From Thermoleptolyngbya sp046719575 (lineage in GTDB: Bacteria > Cyanobacteriota > Cyanobacteriia > Elainellales > Elainellaceae): 10,670 nt of DNA. The DNA lies in assembly GCA_046719575.1 (NCBI GenBank), contig JBDNCP010000158.1, positions 1 to 10,670 on the forward strand, read 5' to 3'. Shown piece after piece: positions 1 to 5,489 of this stretch. The notes beneath the pieces were generated by a model. It saw only the letters and a list, made by a program, of their open reading frames with translations. It did no database searches and was not told where the DNA came from. A program made the position numbers and the translations under genes. Every line of letters begins with the position of its first letter. Position 1 is the first letter of the stretch.

Positions 1-36
1 AAACAGAGAGGTTAACTGTTATTCCGATATATTGTT

Positions 37-71
37 GGCAGGCTCAGGGGTATTGAACCCCGTCGCCTGCC
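37..71. repeat. Nested hairpin, T-arm-like on the minus strand
   Basis: Outer arms GGCAGGC (37-43) and GCCTGCC (65-71) are perfectly complementary. Inside them GGGGT (47-51) pairs with ACCCC (57-61), separated from the outer stem by a 3x3 internal loop. Read on the minus strand, GGGG-TTCAATA-CCCC resembles a tRNA T-arm (loop consensus TTCRANY, last base off) joined to a 7-bp acceptor-like stem. There are no D or anticodon arms, so it is not a tRNA gene. It could be the 3' part of an RNA transcribed from the left, a relic attachment site, or a simple structured spacer. Confidence 0.45.
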
Positions 72-82
72 TTGCCTCTCAT

Positions 83-108
83 CTCCACCCACAAGGGGAT
101 GGAGTTTT
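83..108 (+). terminator. Weak terminator-like hairpin
   Basis: CTCCACCC (83-90) pairs with GGGATGGAG (96-104) with one bulged A and a 5-nt loop, followed by TTTT and then CCC. The T-tract is short, so termination would be weak. It could close a transcript entering from the left edge. It lies about 30 nt upstream of the first gene. Confidence 0.35.
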
Positions 109-137
109 CCCGGCAATCTTTATAAAATTTGAATACT

Positions 138-407
138 ATGTTGGCTAAAAAACTAACAGCAGAACATCTTCGCTACGGCAGTGTTTCACTGCTGGCAAAG
201 TTGATTGGCGTTGAGATCAGCCAAGTATCTGCTTGGTTTAACAGCGATCGCCAAATCACGTCCCAAAACCTCTCCAGAATTGCAAATGCGCTTGGTGTTT
301 CAGTTTTGGAGGCAGAGTCTGCCATTGGTGCGCGCCGAAGCGATCGTCGCAAGCTCAAAATAATCAACCAGGAAATTCTGGAAAAAATCAAAGAAGCCCA
401 GACATAA
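138..407 (+). CDS. Small XRE-type helix-turn-helix regulator
   Basis: An 89-aa DNA-binding protein of the Cro/C1 (XRE) type, presumably a repressor or regulator of the element. The helix-turn-helix spans about residues 15-40 (SVSLLAKLIGVEISQVSAWF then the QITSQNLSRIANALGVS helices), the usual pattern of helix 2, turn, recognition helix and supporting helices. The C-terminal 25 residues are basic and probably helical. ATG 138 is preferred. An in-frame TTG at 129 would add three residues, and neither has a clear Shine-Dalgarno. An AT-rich TATAAAAT at 121-128 sits just upstream but too close to place a normal promoter with confidence. A 9-bp stem (393-401/415-423) covers the stop codon. It stands upstream of the replication initiator and may regulate it through the inverted repeat at 470-494. 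Target and role are inferred. Confidence 0.8.
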   Translation: MLAKKLTAEHLRYGSVSLLAKLIGVEISQVSAWFNSDRQITSQNLSRIANALGVSVLEAESAIGARRSDRRKLKIINQEILEKIKEAQT

Positions 408-423
408 AGGGTGCCTGGGCTTC
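393..423. repeat. Hairpin over the stop codon of the first regulator
   Basis: GAAGCCCAG (393-401) and CTGGGCTTC (415-423) form a perfect 9-bp stem with a 13-nt loop that contains the stop codon. There is no T-tract on the + strand. On the minus strand the stem is followed by a T-rich run, so it would look like a terminator in that direction, but no minus-strand gene is apparent here. Confidence 0.4.
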
Positions 424-469
424 AAAAAGTAGAACTAGCTGTAGGTATATCATGCCATATCTAGCACAA

Positions 470-494
470 GATGTGCAAATTTTGTTCGCACATC
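470..494. promoter_or_regulatory. Candidate operator: inverted repeat upstream of the initiator gene
   Basis: GATGTGC (470-476) and GCACATC (488-494) are perfect 7-bp inverted arms separated by 11 nt, with CTAG tetranucleotides a few bases outside each arm. Dyads of this size are typical binding sites for XRE-type dimers such as the protein encoded at 138-407. It lies between that gene and the initiator gene. The regulatory role is inferred. Confidence 0.35.
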
Positions 495-515
495 CTCTAG
501 AAATTTTGAATACCG

Positions 516-563
516 AAGATCCCCACAAGCGTCGGCAGCACCGACGCTTGTGGGGATCTTTTT
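516..563 (+). terminator. Strong rho-independent terminator
   Basis: A perfect stem of about 20 bp (516-535 with 541-560; arm core GATCCCCACAAGCGTCGG) has a 5-nt loop CAGCA and is followed by TTTTT. It should end transcription of the 138-407 gene. It stands only about 53 nt upstream of the initiator start codon, so the initiator needs a promoter between here and its start, or regulated read-through. Because the arms start with AA and end in TT, it may also act in the other direction. Confidence 0.9.
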
Positions 564-615
564 GTCAGGGCAGGACAATGACTTTTCTTTGTTTTGCTGC
601 TTGGAGGTAGTAGCA

Positions 616-2133
616 ATGTCTGGCATGGTCTTTAAGGTTAAGCACTACCGAAGCTTCACAACTGTCAGCAATGATTGGATCAACAATCCTGCCCTTAGTG
701 CCAAGGCAAAAGGAATCCTGCTTTACCTGCTGAGCAAACCTCACGACTGGGAAACCAATCTGGACGACATCGTAGCCCACATGCTCGATGGGGTTGATTC
801 AATCAAATCTGGGTTAAAAGAACTTAAACAAGCCCGGCATATTGTGAAAGCCTCAATCCGAGACGAGAGCGGCAAGATCAGCGGCTGGGAAACGCTGGTT
901 TTTGAGGAGCCTTTGCCAGAAGTGGAAAATCCACTTTCTGGATTTTCCACAAACTGGATTCCCCACAAGTGGAAAATCCACAATCTGGAAAATCCACCGC
1001 AACTAAATACTAAAGATATATATCTACCTACTGATCTAGATTCTGAAGAACTAAATACTGAACAGAAACCAAATACTGAAGAAACTAAAGCGCAAAATTG
1101 TTCCGCCGCTACCGCGGACGGAACAATTTTGGCGGCTGAGGTTGGGCGAAAGCCAAGTGAGCCCAAAGCAGCCAGACAGCCAGAAGAACAGGTCGGTGAA
1201 GAACCGAAGGACATAACAGACTGCCTGGCCAGCCGAAAGGGATCGGGAAAGACCTCTGAACCCCAAAAATCTTCTAAAAAGAAAAAACAAGCGAAACCCC
1301 GCGAGTATAGCTACCTCAGGGTGTTTCAAGATGATGAGGAGATGAAGCAGGATTTTGTGGAACTTTACAAAACTCATCCAAAACATACCTGTGCTCGTCA
1401 GGCGGCTGAAGCTTATTATCGACTTCGGAAAGCTGGCGCGACCGCAGAAGAGATCAAAACAGCGCACCAGGAGGCGCTAGAAGGTGCCTGGAGGGGGCGC
1501 ACCATTCAACTACACCCAAAGCTGTCAGATTGGCTGGCTGACGCGCTGGCAAACCGCGATCTGGGCATCGAAAGCGATCGCCCTGCATTGCTCTATCCTG
1601 ACCACTATCGCCAGGTGCGCGACGAGTATTTCCGGGTGTGCTGCGAACTGGATTCGCCTTTTGGCGACGAAGAAATGGCGCAAGCCATGTGGAATGCACA
1701 GGTGCGAGAATCAGAACACAACCGCGACGGCATCGTGGAGGCGACAAAGCACTACCTAGAGAAAAAACGCAATCGCGAAGGGGAACCAATCACCCGGTTT
1801 GAACGCTATCTCCAGCATCGATGGCAGGTGGCGCTGGCGCACAAGCAACTGCGGCAAGACGACACTGTGCCAACTACCGTGACAAAGGATTTTCTGCCTT
1901 GGTTTAATCTAGCGGTTGGCGTTGGGGTGGTGCAAAACTTCAGCACGTCAGACGTTGCGATATCAGGGCTAACCGCTGGATGCGTGGGGGTGCGGCGCGT
2001 TGGAACGGAGTGCTGGGAAGACTGGCGGGCGATCGCTCAAGAATATCCCACAGAGCGACTCCAGCGGCTCAAAGCAGAGCAAGACGATCCCGGACTCTTA
2101 TGCAGAGATGAGCTACTACCAAGCGCTGTGTGA
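616..2133 (+). CDS. Replication initiator-like protein with N-terminal HTH domain
   Basis: A 505-aa protein. Residues about 5-100 match the winged-helix/HTH domain at the start of many phage and plasmid replication proteins (replisome organiser or RepA/DnaD-like type): a segment like NPALSAKAKGILLYLLS is followed by an acidic helix, GVDSIKSGLKEL and a beta wing ending GWETLVFEEP. Residues about 100-225 form a low-complexity, Pro/Glu/Lys-rich linker ending in a basic run (SSKKKKQAKPR). Residues 230-330 and 340-430 are helical and charged. The C-terminus is unrecognised. ATG 616 is chosen because GGAGGT at 603-608 sits 7 nt upstream; an upstream in-frame GTG at 550 lies inside the terminator and is unlikely. 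The linker coding DNA holds a candidate origin (922-1131), as in lambda gene O. The protein probably binds those repeats and loads host replication proteins. The family is fairly sure; initiator activity is inferred. Confidence 0.75.
   Translation: MSGMVFKVKHYRSFTTVSNDWINNPALSAKAKGILLYLLSKPHDWETNLDDIVAHMLDGVDSIKSGLKELKQARHIVKASIRDESGKISGWETLVFEEPLPEVENPLSGFSTNWIPHKWKIHNLENPPQLNTKDIYLPTDLDSEELNTEQKPNTEETKAQNCSAATADGTILAAEVGRKPSEPKAARQPEEQVGEEPKDITDCLASRKGSGKTSEPQKSSKKKKQAKPREYSYLRVFQDDEEMKQDFVELYKTHPKHTCARQAAEAYYRLRKAGATAEEIKTAHQEALEGAWRGRTIQLHPKLSDWLADALANRDLGIESDRPALLYPDHYRQVRDEYFRVCCELDSPFGDEEMAQAMWNAQVRESEHNRDGIVEATKHYLEKKRNREGEPITRFERYLQHRWQVALAHKQLRQDDTVPTTVTKDFLPWFNLAVGVGVVQNFSTSDVAISGLTAGCVGVRRVGTECWEDWRAIAQEYPTERLQRLKAEQDDPGLLCRDELLPSAV
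922..997 (+). repeat. Five iterons, 13 bp each, spaced 15-16 bp
   Basis: Copies of the quasi-palindrome GTGGAAAATCCAC lie at 922-934 (exact), 938-950 (minus strand, one mismatch), 954-966 (minus strand, degenerate centre), 969-981 (exact) and 985-997 (first base C). Start-to-start spacing is 16, 16, 15 and 16. The copies fall in all three reading frames and encode different peptides (VENP, GFST, WIPH, WKIH, LENP), so the repetition is at DNA level and not a protein repeat. The likely role is a binding site for the initiator encoded by the same gene. Confidence 0.85.
1093..1131. repeat. Perfect 13-bp inverted repeat in the initiator gene
   Basis: CAAAATTGTTCCG (1093-1105) and CGGAACAATTTTG (1119-1131) are exact reverse complements around a 13-nt, GC-rich spacer containing CCGCGG. 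It lies directly after the AT-rich stretch. It has no T-tract and sits in the middle of a coding region, so it is unlikely to be a terminator. Confidence 0.8.
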
Positions 2134-2273
2134 TGGTTTAGGGGGTTTTCTATAAAAGCGATCGCTCACCATATCCAACCTCACGCCAATGGCGGATGCC
2201 CTACAAAAAGTGGTGCGGCGATCGCAAAACTAACGGTTGCGATCGGGCAGGTGATCGTGTTAAAAGTTTTATA

Positions 2274-2398
2274 TTAAAACATAATTCAATCCTGGCATTC
2301 AAAAGCCTGGAATGTTTGATGCTGCGTTGTTTCAGCGCCAAAATCCAAAAATAAAGTTTTGGTTCTGGAACTATCAAAAAAATCGAATTATGTTTTAA
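2274..2398. repeat. 125-bp segment bounded by perfect 14-bp inverted repeats
   Basis: TTAAAACATAATTC (2274-2287) and GAATTATGTTTTAA (2385-2398) are exact inverted repeats. The interior has further dyads, including CATTC/GAATG near 2297-2315 and CCAAAA/TTTTGG around 2338-2362, so the transcript could fold into one long branched hairpin. It resembles a small non-autonomous element (MITE-like) or a structured RNA. No clear target-site duplication flanks it. Confidence 0.5.
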
Positions 2399-2420
2399 GA
2401 TAATCGGTACAAAATCAAAA

Positions 2421-2441
2421 GGGGTGCCGCCACAGCACCCC
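2421..2441 (-). terminator. GC-rich hairpin, terminator-like on the minus strand
   Basis: GGGGTGC (2421-2427) pairs with GCACCCC (2435-2441) across a 7-nt loop. On the minus strand the stem is followed by TTTTGATTTTG, the layout of a rho-independent terminator. On the + strand there is no T-tract, so there it would instead be a leader hairpin upstream of the gene at 2474. Which strand matters cannot be decided from sequence. Confidence 0.4.
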
Positions 2442-2445
2442 TCGC

Positions 2446-2467
2446 AAACGATATTGCCCAATCGTTT
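2446..2467. promoter_or_regulatory. Dyad just upstream of the 2474 start
   Basis: AAACGAT (2446-2452) and ATCGTTT (2461-2467) are inverted. An alternative pairing extends through ATTG/CAAT. It ends 6 nt before the start codon, where a Shine-Dalgarno would normally be, so it could be an operator or a translational control hairpin. The role is inferred from position only. Confidence 0.3.
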
Positions 2468-2473
2468 AGAACA

Positions 2474-3499
2474 ATGATAGCACATCTCAATTTTGATTTT
2501 GTCGCAACACCTACATCTTCTCCTGCGCTTCAGTTGGAGCAAGCGTGTGAAGAATTAAACCGCTTGCAGGCGATCGCCGCAACTGACAAATCTGTTAATC
2601 CCCAAATTGAGCGCGTATTGCGAGAAGTAAGTCCTTTGATGGGCAAAACACAAACCGCTCTGCTGCTGGATCGTGATCTGCGCTGGAGCATCCGCCCAGT
2701 AGCAGATGTCAAGCCTGGGCAGCGAGTCGAAATTGTTGGCACGCAAGATCCAGCCCTCCTGGATCACGTTGGCAAAATGGGTGTGGTGATGCCATTTCGC
2801 GCTTATTCGGTTCCAGGTTCCGCTAAAGTGCGGATTGACGGCTATGCAGTCGATATGGTCTGGCCGCTGGGATGCCTGAAGGTTGTTGTGAGTCCAGTGG
2901 CGACGCGCCTAGATTCGTTAAAGGAGCAATACGAGGCTTTGTTGCAGCGTCGTCAGCATGTTCTTGCACAAGGTGAGATCATCAAGCGCAAGCCTGAGAT
3001 TTTTCCTACCGTAAAGAAAAGCCGCAAAGTATGCGGCAACGTGCAGAGCAAAGCTGGTGTAAAAGGCTACGCTTTTTTGACAGTGGTGCAGAACGGACAC
3101 AAGAAACGTTTTGCGATTCCGCCAAGCGAACTAGGGCGCTATGAAGCCGCCTACGCCAGAGGCTTGGAAGTGCGGCGGATTGATCGGGAGTTAAAAAAGC
3201 TCACCCGCCTGATCGATCGCCAAAGCGCGATCGCCAATGGAGCGCGGATTTACTGTGCGGCGGATTCATTTGGCAAGCAAGCGGGGCAGCTTGATCTCTA
3301 TTGCACCCGTGACGGGCGATCGCCCTCTAGTGGTTCAGGATTTTCGTTTGTAGTTTTTCGTTGGCAACCCAAAGCTGACGGCAAGGGGCTAAAGCGCTCA
3401 AATGCGCTAAAGCGGTTTGATGTGGCGGCGCGGGCCACACCAGAGCAGATAGAAGCAGTGAGGCAAAAGGCGATCGCTTTTATGAGTTCGCTGCAATAA
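2474..3499 (+). CDS. Hypothetical protein, 341 aa, with SH3/KOW-like segment
   Basis: I do not recognise a named family. Residues about 75-140 read as a small beta-barrel of KOW/SH3 character (a turn like VKPGQRVEIVG, later KMGVVMPFRAYSVPGSAKVRIDGYAVDMV in two parts, ending in the strand LKVVV). Residues about 145-175 and 215-255 are charged helices with coiled-coil character. In between is a short basic, Tyr/Phe-containing segment (VKGYAFLTVVQNGHKKRFAIP). The C-terminal 60 residues are basic and end in a helix. ATG 2474 is used; there is no Shine-Dalgarno, and a dyad occupies that position. It is the first gene of the long + strand block. A nucleic-acid-binding role is possible, since KOW-like folds often bind RNA or DNA, but this is inference. 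Confidence 0.75.
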   Translation: MIAHLNFDFVATPTSSPALQLEQACEELNRLQAIAATDKSVNPQIERVLREVSPLMGKTQTALLLDRDLRWSIRPVADVKPGQRVEIVGTQDPALLDHVGKMGVVMPFRAYSVPGSAKVRIDGYAVDMVWPLGCLKVVVSPVATRLDSLKEQYEALLQRRQHVLAQGEIIKRKPEIFPTVKKSRKVCGNVQSKAGVKGYAFLTVVQNGHKKRFAIPPSELGRYEAAYARGLEVRRIDRELKKLTRLIDRQSAIANGARIYCAADSFGKQAGQLDLYCTRDGRSPSSGSGFSFVVFRWQPKADGKGLKRSNALKRFDVAARATPEQIEAVRQKAIAFMSSLQ

Positions 3500-3521
3500 G
3501 TTTGGTTTGTTATCTTATCCA

Positions 3522-3541
3522 GCGATCTGGCAGCAGATCGC
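3522..3541. repeat. 7-bp stem-loop between two genes
   Basis: GCGATCT (3522-3528) and AGATCGC (3535-3541) pair around a 6-nt loop. It lies in the 63-bp gap between the 2474 and 3563 genes. There is no T-tract, so it could be an mRNA processing or stability element or an operator. Confidence 0.35.
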
Positions 3542-3562
3542 GCTACCTTTGCATGAAAAAAT

Positions 3563-4114
3563 ATGAAATGGATCATTCGTCACGGCATTCATTATTGGCT
3601 CCAGAGTTCTGTTTTATTTACGATTGAGTGGGGCGATCGCTCCACAGCGCGGCTGTTTTCTACAAAAGAGCAGGCGCAAGCCGTGGTGGATGCATTGCTA
3701 AAAACGGGGCGATATCACGGTGTTCATCTGCACATTGATGAGCTGCGTCCAGAGTTTGTTAATATTTCGCCTGACCTTTTGCTAATGTTACGCCGCTGTG
3801 CCGAGATGTTGGCAAAAAATCTTCCGCAAGATTCTTTTCTGCGGGATTTTTGGGCACACGCAAGTTTGCAAGCCGTTAATTATACAGAAAACCATTTGAC
3901 TGATTTCCAATACATGGGCAGCGATGCTGTTAGTATTTCTGGCGATCTACTGGAAGATTTGCAAGAGTGTGCCAGCCAATTAAATAAATTTTTGGCTCCG
4001 CCAAAAGGGTTTGCAAAAAACGATCCAGAGCCACAAGATGCGGTTGTGGATTTTGCCCGCAAAACGCTTGAACTGATGAGCGAAATTCAGGGGGTGCAAA
4101 GCGATGCAACTTGA
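3563..4114 (+). CDS. Hypothetical protein, 183 aa
   Basis: There is no recognisable family. The N-terminal 60 residues look like a small alpha/beta fold (strands SSVLFTIEWGD and TARLFST, the helix KEQAQAVVDALLKTGRY, then the strand GVHLHIDEL). The rest is mainly helical and acidic (LLLMLRRCAEMLAKNLP, DLLEDLQECASQLNKFL, DFARKTLELMSEIQG). No signal peptide or membrane segment is seen. ATG 3563 gives the longest plausible product; an ATG at 3553 is in another frame. The 3' end overlaps the next gene by 11 nt, so the two are probably translationally coupled. Confidence 0.7.
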   Translation: MKWIIRHGIHYWLQSSVLFTIEWGDRSTARLFSTKEQAQAVVDALLKTGRYHGVHLHIDELRPEFVNISPDLLLMLRRCAEMLAKNLPQDSFLRDFWAHASLQAVNYTENHLTDFQYMGSDAVSISGDLLEDLQECASQLNKFLAPPKGFAKNDPEPQDAVVDFARKTLELMSEIQGVQSDAT

Positions 4115-5015
4115 TCGGCTTGGCATAAAACCCGTGACAATTGAAGCTAGACACCTGAAATCAGGCGATTTTGTAACGCTCTCGCTGGGTGGGCGCTTGC
4201 GCTCCGTGCAGGCGGGCGAGATTGCGTCCGATGGGGTGCGACAAACAATTCGCGCTCGTCATTTCTACACTTATCGTCCGGTTCAGACTGTTCAATTTGA
4301 GGAGCGTGCCTCGCTGCGGGTCTACAGTCGGGAGGCGGTTGAATCTGTTCTGCGCTCCAAAATTTTGGAGATTCTTTCTCCAGGAGTCGCCAGCAAAACT
4401 GTAATGCAGGTTTTTAATCAACTCCGCGATATCTTATCTGATTCACCTGGCAAGGCGCGAACCGGAGCGCTACTGCGCCAGATGGTGGAGCGTGGAGACT
4501 TGCTTGAAACCGAAACGCGTCACCGTAGTCATCAGCTAATGCCTGCCTATCGGCAACCCCTGACAGCCTGCCCGCTTCCCTTCCCCGCAATGGAACAGCG
4601 AAACTATCGGTTTGGCTGGGTTGTGGGGTTTGCAGAGCGGCGACCTTCTCGAAATCTCTATCCACTGGTGCAGTGGGCGGATGGTTTTCGGTCGCTGTCG
4701 CGAGAGGGCTGGCTGGAGCCGCTAGGTGAAGACAATGCCGCGCAGGCAGTGCAACATGCAATCGCTCACCACAATGGGCAGGTTTCACATGATTTTGTGC
4801 GACTGCCTCGTGAGATGGTTTCAGCTCTACGCTCAACGAGAGGTGGGCTAAACATGACTCAGTTGATGGTGGTGGGCAAATTTCTAGAGTCGTGCTTGCC
4901 AGGTTACAAAGCTTCTCGCGATCGCAACTGGGATTGGTTAGCTCGAAATTATCCTGGCTGGCGCTACGGCATTGTTCCGTATGAGCTATTGGTGCTGCCA
5001 GAGGGTGTCAATTAG
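4104..5015 (+). CDS. Hypothetical protein, 303 aa
   Basis: Unrecognised. The N-terminus (residues 10-60) has a beta-rich segment with the turn HLKSGDFVTLSLGGRL and the strands VQTVQFEERASLRVYS, similar in character to the SH3-like segments of neighbouring genes. Residues about 75-135 are helical (VESVLRSKILEIL, VMQVFNQLRDIL, GALLRQMVERGDLLE) and could be a winged-helix-like fold. The C-terminal third is rich in Trp, Tyr and Arg (NWDWLARNYPGWRYGIVPYE). There is no signal peptide. The ATG lies inside the last codons of the preceding gene. The gap to the next gene is only 23 nt. Confidence 0.7.
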   Translation: MQLDRLGIKPVTIEARHLKSGDFVTLSLGGRLRSVQAGEIASDGVRQTIRARHFYTYRPVQTVQFEERASLRVYSREAVESVLRSKILEILSPGVASKTVMQVFNQLRDILSDSPGKARTGALLRQMVERGDLLETETRHRSHQLMPAYRQPLTACPLPFPAMEQRNYRFGWVVGFAERRPSRNLYPLVQWADGFRSLSREGWLEPLGEDNAAQAVQHAIAHHNGQVSHDFVRLPREMVSALRSTRGGLNMTQLMVVGKFLESCLPGYKASRDRNWDWLARNYPGWRYGIVPYELLVLPEGVN

Positions 5016-5038
5016 GTGGTTCTGGAACATCTTGAAAA

Positions 5039-5293
5039 ATGGCAAAAGCGGCAAAATTAGCGAGGAATTTGGTGCAGGGCGATCGCGTATGGCTCAGGCC
5101 CCAATCAACGTTGGGGTGGGGATTTGAGGAGAAATTCAATATTTTTACAGTTTCCAGAATAAGGAAATGTTTCAACGGACAGGGCGGGCGAGTCCTGGTC
5201 TACGTGAAAGAAAAAGGCGATCGTCCAGTGGCTTGGTTACGTGGTTCAACAAAAGTGTGGAAGGAAAATCATGGCTCTGATCAATACTCTTAA
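5039..5293 (+). CDS. Small SH3-like hypothetical protein, 84 aa
   Basis: Unrecognised by name. After a basic N-terminus, the segment LVQGDRVWLRP followed by FNIFTVSRIRK and GGRVLVYVKEKGDRPVAWLRG has the alternating strands and Gly-Asp turn of a five-stranded SH3/KOW-type barrel. There is no clear Shine-Dalgarno upstream. It overlaps the next gene by 23 nt in a different frame. Small proteins of this shape recur in this block (5271 and 8290). Possible roles include nucleic-acid or protein binding; none can be assigned. Confidence 0.6.
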   Translation: MAKAAKLARNLVQGDRVWLRPQSTLGWGFEEKFNIFTVSRIRKCFNGQGGRVLVYVKEKGDRPVAWLRGSTKVWKENHGSDQYS

Positions 5294-5489
5294 TTCAGTC
5301 GCCAGGGTGGGCGATCATGTTTGCACAAAGCATCCCATCAGGGGATTAAATTACCAGATTGTGCCAGGTGGTTGTGTGTGCCAAATTGATGCGGTTGTTT
5401 TGATTAATAGACGCTATCAGTATTTGTTGAATCTCAACGGACTGACTGTTTGGGCAGAAGCTTCTGACTTTAAGGTTATGCAACCCTGA
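5271..5489 (+). CDS. Small SH3-like hypothetical protein, 72 aa
   Basis: ATG 5271 is preferred to the upstream in-frame GTG 5241 because AAGGA at 5261-5265 lies 5 nt before it. The protein is beta-rich: VARVGDHVCTKHP, YQIVPGGCVCQIDAVVLI, RRYQYLLNLNGLTVWAEASDF, a pattern like the 5039 product. Three Cys are present, but CVC alone does not make a zinc site. The stop codon shares one base with the start of the methylase gene (TGATG), so it is almost certainly co-translated with it. Confidence 0.6.
   Translation: MALINTLNSVARVGDHVCTKHPIRGLNYQIVPGGCVCQIDAVVLINRRYQYLLNLNGLTVWAEASDFKVMQP

Larger units (their letters stand above)
922..1131. other. Candidate replication origin inside the initiator gene
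   Basis: Three elements follow in order: the iteron cluster (922-997), an AT-rich stretch (about 1000-1095) with three short repeats of the type ACTAAATACT or CCAAATACTGAA (1001, 1049 and 1068) and an alternating ATATATAT run near 1015-1022, and a perfect 13-bp inverted repeat (1093-1105 with 1119-1131). This order of iterons, unwinding region and palindrome within the initiator coding sequence is the arrangement of the lambda origin in gene O. Function as an origin is inferred from structure and has not been shown. Confidence 0.65.
2134..2473. other. 340-bp intergenic region, structured, no convincing gene
   Basis: The first 130 bp contain HIP1 sites and no recognisable signal. The middle holds a 125-bp segment with terminal inverted repeats (2274-2398). 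The last 75 bp hold a GC-rich hairpin (2421-2441) and a smaller dyad (2446-2467) next to the following start codon. A minus-strand open frame (2201-2542) is Cys-rich but overlaps the start of the next gene and these hairpins, so I do not call it. A GATAAT at 2399-2404 could be a -10 box for the downstream gene, but no -35 partner is evident. Confidence 0.5.

Noticed and set aside
37..71. A tRNA gene at the left edge
   Set aside because: Only T-arm-like and acceptor-like stems are present; there is no D-arm, anticodon arm or room for one.
922..1010. Repeats in the initiator gene considered as a CRISPR array
   Set aside because: Units are 13 bp with 2-3 bp gaps and mixed orientation; CRISPR repeats are longer, in one orientation and separated by 30-40-nt spacers.
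741..1789. Several minus-strand open frames of 110-157 codons opposite the initiator gene
   Set aside because: They are antisense shadows of a gene with clear start, ribosome site and domain; their products are of low complexity (Ser/Phe- or Arg/Pro-rich) and have no recognisable domain.
2274..2398. Retron-type msr/msd because of flanking inverted repeats
   Set aside because: No reverse transcriptase gene is present in the window and the conserved priming guanosine context is not evident.
2201..2542. Minus-strand 113-aa open frame with a Cys-rich N-terminus resembling a zinc finger
   Set aside because: It overlaps the start of the + strand 341-aa gene and runs through two hairpins and the 125-bp inverted-repeat segment; the Cys codons come from reading those structures, and the C-terminal part is not protein-like.
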